From: Aureibaculum flavum
Lineage (GTDB): Bacteria; Bacteroidota; Bacteroidia; Flavobacteriales; Flavobacteriaceae
NCBI RefSeq assembly: GCF_016406085.1
Contig: NZ_JAEHFJ010000010.1
Location: 1-64,000, forward strand
Direction of reading: 5' to 3'
DNA length: 64,000 bases
The notes under the pieces are model-generated. The model worked only from the letters and a program-made list of their open reading frames with translations. It ran no database searches and was not told the origin of the DNA. Shown piece after piece: positions 59,817 through 64,000 of the stretch; position 1 is the first letter of the stretch, and each line of letters begins with the position of its first letter. The translations under genes and the position numbers were made by a program.

Positions 59817-60560
59817 ATGAAAATGAAAGTAGGTTTATTTATACCTTGTTATATTAATCAACTGTATCCACAAGTAGCAATTGCTACTTTAGAATTATTA
59901 GAAAAATTAGGCGTAGATGTCTATTATCCAAAAGGGCAAACGTGTTGTGGTCAACCGCTAGGTAATTCGGGTTATGAAGGTGATGCCAAAGGTAGCTGTC
60001 AGGTATTTGTCGAAAATTTTAAGGAATATGATTATATAGTTGGTCCGTCTGGAAGTTGTATTTATCATGTAAAAAAACATTTCGATATTATAGAACAAAC
60101 GCCTGAAGTAGTTAAAGTGCGGAACAATGCCTATGAATTGTGCGAATTTATTGTAAAAATTTTAGGTAAGACAGATTTAGGAGCTTCCTTTCCTCATAAA
60201 GTCGGTTTACATAAAAGTTGTCATGGATTAAGAGGATTGCATTTAGGTTCCTGTTCTGAACGGATGGACCCTCCTTTTTCAACCGAAGAAGATTTATTGA
60301 ATAACGTAAAGGGATTGGAGTTAATGTCACTGACCAGAAAAGATGAATGTTGTGGATTTGGAGGTACATTTTCGGTATTTGAAGAAGCTATTTCTGTTAA
60401 AATGGGTAAAGACAGAATTCAAGATCATTTAGATAACAATGTAGAAGTAATTACCGGAGCAGACCATTCGTGTCTAATGCATTTAGAAGGATTAATCAAT
60501 AGAAATAAACAACCCTTACGAGTAATGCATATTGCTGAAATTTTAAATAGTAGTATTTAG
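59817..60560 (+). CDS. lutA: Lactate utilization protein A (Fe-S oxidoreductase subunit)
   Basis: 247 residues made of two CCG-type cysteine-rich domains: QTCCGQPLGNSG near residue 45 and DECCGFGGTFSVFE near 185, with SGSC and KSCHGLRG between. This is the normal LutA/YkgE size. With LutB and LutC it forms a cytoplasmic complex that oxidises L-lactate to pyruvate. It is first of three genes separated by two bases or overlapping, so clearly one operon. Its place here fits use of the L-lactate formed by AldA from fucose. Confidence 0.93.
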   Translation: MKMKVGLFIPCYINQLYPQVAIATLELLEKLGVDVYYPKGQTCCGQPLGNSGYEGDAKGSCQVFVENFKEYDYIVGPSGSCIYHVKKHFDIIEQTPEVVKVRNNAYELCEFIVKILGKTDLGASFPHKVGLHKSCHGLRGLHLGSCSERMDPPFSTEEDLLNNVKGLELMSLTRKDECCGFGGTFSVFEEAISVKMGKDRIQDHLDNNVEVITGADHSCLMHLEGLINRNKQPLRVMHIAEILNSSI

Positions 60561-60562
60561 TC

Positions 60563-61927
60563 ATGAGCCACGCAGAGAAAGCCACAATTTTTAATAAAAA
60601 TGAAGCCAAAGTAAATTGGCATGATAAGGCCTTGTGGTACGTCAGAGAAAAACGAGACAATGCCGCCCATGGCGTTAAAGAATGGGAATATTTAAGAGAT
60701 TTAGCCTCGGCTATTAAAGCCAATGTTCTTTCTGATTTAGATACTTATTTGGTTGAATTTGAAGCCAATGCTCTAAAAAACGGGATTAAAATTCATTGGG
60801 CTTCGGATGCTGAAGAACACAATGCCATTATCGGTAAAATCTTAGACGATAATAAAGCAGAGAAAGTCGTAAAAAGTAAGTCAATGCTTACAGAAGAATG
60901 CCATTTAAATCCTTATTTGGAAGCTAAAGGCATAGAAGTAGTAGATACTGATTTAGGGGAATACATCGTACAAATAGCAAAGGAAACTCCTAGTCATATT
61001 GTGTTACCAGCTATCCATAAAACCAAAGAGGAAGTTGACGAATTATTTCAAGAACACTTAGGCACAAAACCTAGTAATGGTAATCCTGAATACCTAACCA
61101 ATGAAGCTAGGAAGCACCTTAGAGGGAAATTCTTAAAGGCTGATGTGGCAATTACAGGCGTTAATTTTGCCATTGCAGATACCGGTGGCTTTGTTGTATG
61201 TACCAATGAGGGAAATGCAGATATGGGTTCTCATTTAGCGAACGTTCATATTGCAAGTATGGGGATAGAAAAAATTATTCCGAAAGAAGCTCATTTGGGA
61301 ATATTTTTACGTTTGTTAGCTCGAAGTGCTACGGGACAACCCATAACCACCTACTCCTCGCATTTTAACAAACCTGCCGAGGGTAAAGAAATGCATATTG
61401 TAATTGTAGACAACGGAAGAACAGAACAACTTAGCAGAGAAGATTTTAGAGCCTCGTTGCATTGCATACGTTGTGGAGCTTGTATGAATACCTGTCCTAT
61501 TTACAGACGAAGTGGTGGCCATAGTTATGACGCTACCATCCCAGGACCTATAGGTTCTATTTTGTCGCCAGGTAAAGATTTAACCAAACACAGTTCATTA
61601 CCCTTTGCATCAACCTTATGTGGTTCATGTTCTAATGTATGTCCTGTAAAAATAAACATACATGAACAACTCTATAAATGGCGACAAATAATTGTAAAAG
61701 ACATAAAGCAGCCCATGGTTAAAAAATCAATTTTAAAAATAGCAGCTTCTGTATTAGCAAAACCTAAAATCTATGATTTTGCAGGTAAATCTGCTCGATT
61801 TATGTTAAAGCACGCTCCTCGATTTATGATTTACAACAAACTAAATGCTTGGGGAAAAGCACGTGAATTACCAGAAATTAAAAATGAAAATTTTGATCAA
61901 TGGTACAAAATAAACAGAAAGAAATAA
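60563..61927 (+). CDS. lutB: Lactate utilization protein B (Fe-S protein)
   Basis: 454 residues. It contains the LUD domain (about 60-290, ADVAITGVNFAIADTGGFVVCTNEGN) and a ferredoxin-like region with two cysteine clusters, CIRCGACMNTCPIYR and CGSCSNVCPVKI, able to hold two 4Fe-4S centres. The C-terminus is basic and helical. It begins two bases after the lutA stop and its own TAA shares one base with the lutC ATG, which indicates coupled translation. Confidence 0.94.
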   Translation: MSHAEKATIFNKNEAKVNWHDKALWYVREKRDNAAHGVKEWEYLRDLASAIKANVLSDLDTYLVEFEANALKNGIKIHWASDAEEHNAIIGKILDDNKAEKVVKSKSMLTEECHLNPYLEAKGIEVVDTDLGEYIVQIAKETPSHIVLPAIHKTKEEVDELFQEHLGTKPSNGNPEYLTNEARKHLRGKFLKADVAITGVNFAIADTGGFVVCTNEGNADMGSHLANVHIASMGIEKIIPKEAHLGIFLRLLARSATGQPITTYSSHFNKPAEGKEMHIVIVDNGRTEQLSREDFRASLHCIRCGACMNTCPIYRRSGGHSYDATIPGPIGSILSPGKDLTKHSSLPFASTLCGSCSNVCPVKINIHEQLYKWRQIIVKDIKQPMVKKSILKIAASVLAKPKIYDFAGKSARFMLKHAPRFMIYNKLNAWGKARELPEIKNENFDQWYKINRKK

Positions 61928-62505
61928 TGGGAAGAGATTCAATTTTAAAAGCTATAAAGCAACACAAGCCAGACCTACTTCCAATTCCGGAAATTGATGG
62001 TGCACGTTTTGATGATGATGTAAATCTATTAGATATTTTTAAGCATAATGTTGCTCTTGTTGGCGGAAGTATTAAAGAGGTTGACAAAGCTTTAATAGAT
62101 ATCGAAATTAAAAAGCAATTCCCTCATGCAGAAAACATTGTGGCTCTTAATGAAACATCTACTTTAGGTACTATTTCCGTGAACAAGCAAACGGATCCTC
62201 ATGAGTTGGCTACGATTGATTTAGCCATTGTAAATGGAGCTTTTGGTGTGGCTGAAAATGGAGCAGTTTGGGTTTCTGAAAAAGAGAGCATTGTTAGGGT
62301 ACTTCCTTTCATTAGTAACGATTTGGTTATTATATTATTAAAAGAACAGCTTGTTCTTCACATGTTACAGGCATATCATAAAATTGCAACAAGAGACCGA
62401 AATTTTGGAGTTTTTATTTCAGGACCTTCAAAAACGGCAGATATTGAGCAATGTTTGGTTATTGGTGCTCAAGGTGCTATGAGTTTAACGATACTTTTGG
62501 TATAA
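61927..62505 (+). CDS. lutC: Lactate utilization protein C
   Basis: 192 residues from the ATG at 61927 that overlaps the lutB stop (TAATG). An upstream in-frame ATG inside lutB is less likely because it adds a polar tail before MGRDSILKAIKQ. The LUD domain carries LATIDLAIVNGAFGVAENGAVWVSE and the C-terminal GPSKTADIEQCLVIGAQGAMSLTI, matching LutC/YkgG. It is the third subunit of the L-lactate oxidation complex and the last gene of the operon. Confidence 0.93.
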   Translation: MGRDSILKAIKQHKPDLLPIPEIDGARFDDDVNLLDIFKHNVALVGGSIKEVDKALIDIEIKKQFPHAENIVALNETSTLGTISVNKQTDPHELATIDLAIVNGAFGVAENGAVWVSEKESIVRVLPFISNDLVIILLKEQLVLHMLQAYHKIATRDRNFGVFISGPSKTADIEQCLVIGAQGAMSLTILLV

Positions 62506-62536
62506 ATAATTTCTCTTTTTTATTTTTAAATGACAT

Positions 62537-62579
62537 AAAAAAAGAAGAATTCATAGTTGCGATGCTCTATGAATTCTTC
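62537..62579 (-). terminator. Terminator of the GH3 gene at the window end
   Basis: GAAGAATTCATAG (62544-62556) and CTATGAATTCTTC (62567-62579) form a perfect 13-base stem with a 10-base loop. On the minus strand it is followed by seven T residues, so it serves the minus-strand GH3 gene; it may also limit read-through from lutC on the other strand. Confidence 0.85.
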
Positions 62580-62624
62580 AAAAAACTAATTCAAATGAAA
62601 AGTTAAATTTCTTTACCTATTGTC

Positions 62625-64000
62625 CTATTCGACAATAAAATTTTCCTTTAATTTTATATCTTCAGAAGAGGCTCCAATTCGTATTTCAAATTGACCAGAT
62701 TCCACCGTCCAATTCATATTTTTATCTAAAATTGCTAAATCATCAGGATGCAGTATAAAGTTTACTGTCTTTGTTTCGTTCGGTTTTAAATGTATTCTTT
62801 CAAAACCTCTAAGCTGTGAATCATACGTGGTAACACTACTAACTTCATCTTTTACATATAATTGAACCACCTCATCCCCTGCTCTTTTACCCGTATTTTT
62901 GATGGAAAAGGAAACATGAACATCTGCTTGTGAATTTATGGTATTGGGTGTTACTTTCAAATTACTATATTCAAAAGTTGTATAACTCAAACCATAGCCA
63001 AAAGGATATAAAGAACCTAGTACTCTTGTGTTTCCAGCTCTATTTGGTCCTTCACCAGGTTGACCTGCTTGTGAGCCCGGTTTAAAAGGAAAATTCAACG
63101 GTATTTGACCCACCGATTTTGGAAAAGTAACTGATAATTTTCCACCTGGATTATAATCACCAAATAAGGTTTCTGCAATAACTTCTCCAGCTGCTGTGCT
63201 AGGAAACCAAGCTTCTAAAATGGCAGGTAAAAATTTATTTTCCCAATTAATAGTTAAGGGTTGTCCATTAATAAGTACTAAAACCACAGGTTTCCCTGTT
63301 GCATATAACGCTTGTACTAATTGTAGTTGACGGCCAGGTAAATCTAAACTAGTTCTTGATTTTGACTCTCCAACAGTATTGTCATCCTCACCAACCACAG
63401 CGATAATTATATCAGATTTTTTTGCTTGCTCTACTGCCGCATCAATATCCTCTTCTTCTTTTCTTGACAATGGTGTTGGTATAATTTCACTCTCTGGCCA
63501 ATTAGGATCAATAACATCACAACCTTTAATAAAATTCACTTCAGCCTTATTACCTGCATACTTTTTTATACCTTGATATACAGAAGTTGATGGATTAAAT
63601 GCAGGACCATACCTACTATATGTAAAACTGGTTTCATCAGCTAAAGGTCCAGTTACTAAAATGTTATTGATTTCATTAACATCTAATGGTAAAAGGTTGT
63701 TTTCATTTTTTAGCAACACTAAAGCTTCACGATTTATTTGTTTTGAAAAAGCTTGATCTTCTTTAGTATGCACCAATTTATCTGCGGCCTTCGTATCTTT
63801 AACATAAGGACTATCAAACAAGCCTAACCTAAATTTGACTCTTAATACATCCGCTACTCTAGCATCAATAGTTTTCATTGAAATTTCACCATCATGAATT
63901 AATTCACGTAAAGGTTCAATAAAAGATTCTGGTGTTCTAAATGTAGTACGAACGTTTAAACCTGCTTCTATAACTTGACGAACCGCTTCTTTATAATCTT
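62625..64000 (-). CDS. GH3 glycoside hydrolase (N-terminus outside window)
   Basis: The frame stays open to base 64000, beyond the internal ATG at 63878, so the gene is truncated by the window edge (458 codons to the stop). The visible part begins at the end of the GH3 barrel (EAGLNVRTTFRTPESFIEPL), covers the alpha/beta sandwich with a probable acid/base segment (VVGEDDNTVGESKSRTSLDLPG), LEAWFPSTAAGEVIAETLFGDYNPGGKLSVTFP and SLYPFGYGLSYTTF, then a fibronectin III-like end. No PA14 domain is inserted, unlike the GH3 at 32834. The nucleophile lies outside the window. Probable beta-glucosidase or beta-xylosidase; it may belong to another PUL to the right. Confidence 0.9.
   Translation of the reverse strand, partial: DYKEAVRQVIEAGLNVRTTFRTPESFIEPLRELIHDGEISMKTIDARVADVLRVKFRLGLFDSPYVKDTKAADKLVHTKEDQAFSKQINREALVLLKNENNLLPLDVNEINNILVTGPLADETSFTYSRYGPAFNPSTSVYQGIKKYAGNKAEVNFIKGCDVIDPNWPESEIIPTPLSRKEEEDIDAAVEQAKKSDIIIAVVGEDDNTVGESKSRTSLDLPGRQLQLVQALYATGKPVVLVLINGQPLTINWENKFLPAILEAWFPSTAAGEVIAETLFGDYNPGGKLSVTFPKSVGQIPLNFPFKPGSQAGQPGEGPNRAGNTRVLGSLYPFGYGLSYTTFEYSNLKVTPNTINSQADVHVSFSIKNTGKRAGDEVVQLYVKDEVSSVTTYDSQLRGFERIHLKPNETKTVNFILHPDDLAILDKNMNWTVESGQFEIRIGASSEDIKLKENFIVE

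Overview
The window is AT-rich DNA from a member of the Bacteroidota, most likely a marine or environmental Flavobacteriia. The evidence is two SusC/SusD pairs, a hybrid two-component regulator with propeller, kinase, receiver and AraC domains, Tat-exported Gfo/Idh/MocA proteins, little sign of Shine-Dalgarno sites, and TAnnTTTG-type promoter elements. I saw no rRNA, tRNA, CRISPR array, insertion sequence, integrase or sulfatase gene. The window is essentially one large carbohydrate-utilisation island with its downstream sugar catabolism.

Layout. (1) 1-3757, minus strand: a leucine-rich-repeat surface protein cut by the window edge, a LytTR response regulator and a TPR histidine kinase. (2) 4016-7971, plus: a tandem DUF1080 lipoprotein and two Tat-exported oxidoreductases, the signature of a 3-keto-glycoside cleavage route, closed by a strong terminator. 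(3) 8210-9250, minus: a GntR regulator with a sugar-sensor domain, divergent from PUL 1. (4) 9488-19316, plus: PUL 1, with SusC/SusD, a GH78-type rhamnosidase, a sialate O-acetylesterase-type esterase and a GH43-type enzyme. (5) 19305-21772, minus: a sodium/solute symporter and myo-inositol oxygenase. (6) 22123-50183, plus: PUL 2, a co-directional run of about 28 kb with SusC/SusD, a GH115-like protein, GH92, three GH29 fucosidases, a PA14-containing GH3, a two-domain esterase, a PI-PLC-like protein, a full-length GH115, a metallophosphoesterase and the hybrid regulator. (7) 50305-62505: fucose catabolism (fucK, fucI, an aldolase, an AraC regulator, aldA, fucP), a second AraC regulator and lutABC. 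(8) 62625-64000, minus: the 3' part of another GH3 enzyme, cut by the window edge.

How the genes fit together. The outer-membrane SusCD complexes would import oligosaccharides. Periplasmic or surface GH29, GH78, GH115, GH43, GH3 and GH92 enzymes and esterases would remove fucose, rhamnose, glucuronic acid and acyl groups. FucP imports L-fucose; FucI, FucK and the aldolase give DHAP and L-lactaldehyde; AldA makes L-lactate; LutABC oxidises it to pyruvate. The route from fucose to central metabolism is therefore complete here. A second theme is inositol: a PI-PLC-like protein and a phosphoesterase in PUL 2 could liberate inositol, and the symporter plus myo-inositol oxygenase next door could turn it into D-glucuronate, the same acid that GH115 would release. 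The likely substrate is a fucosylated, acetylated, glucuronate-containing glycan or glycoconjugate carrying little sulfate. Its identity cannot be read from the sequence.

The clearest new observation is an evolutionary scar between the two near-identical GH29 genes. The 260-base gap holds two decayed pieces of the downstream esterase gene followed by a copy of the 3' end of the upstream GH3 gene. It records a multi-gene tandem duplication in which one esterase copy was lost.
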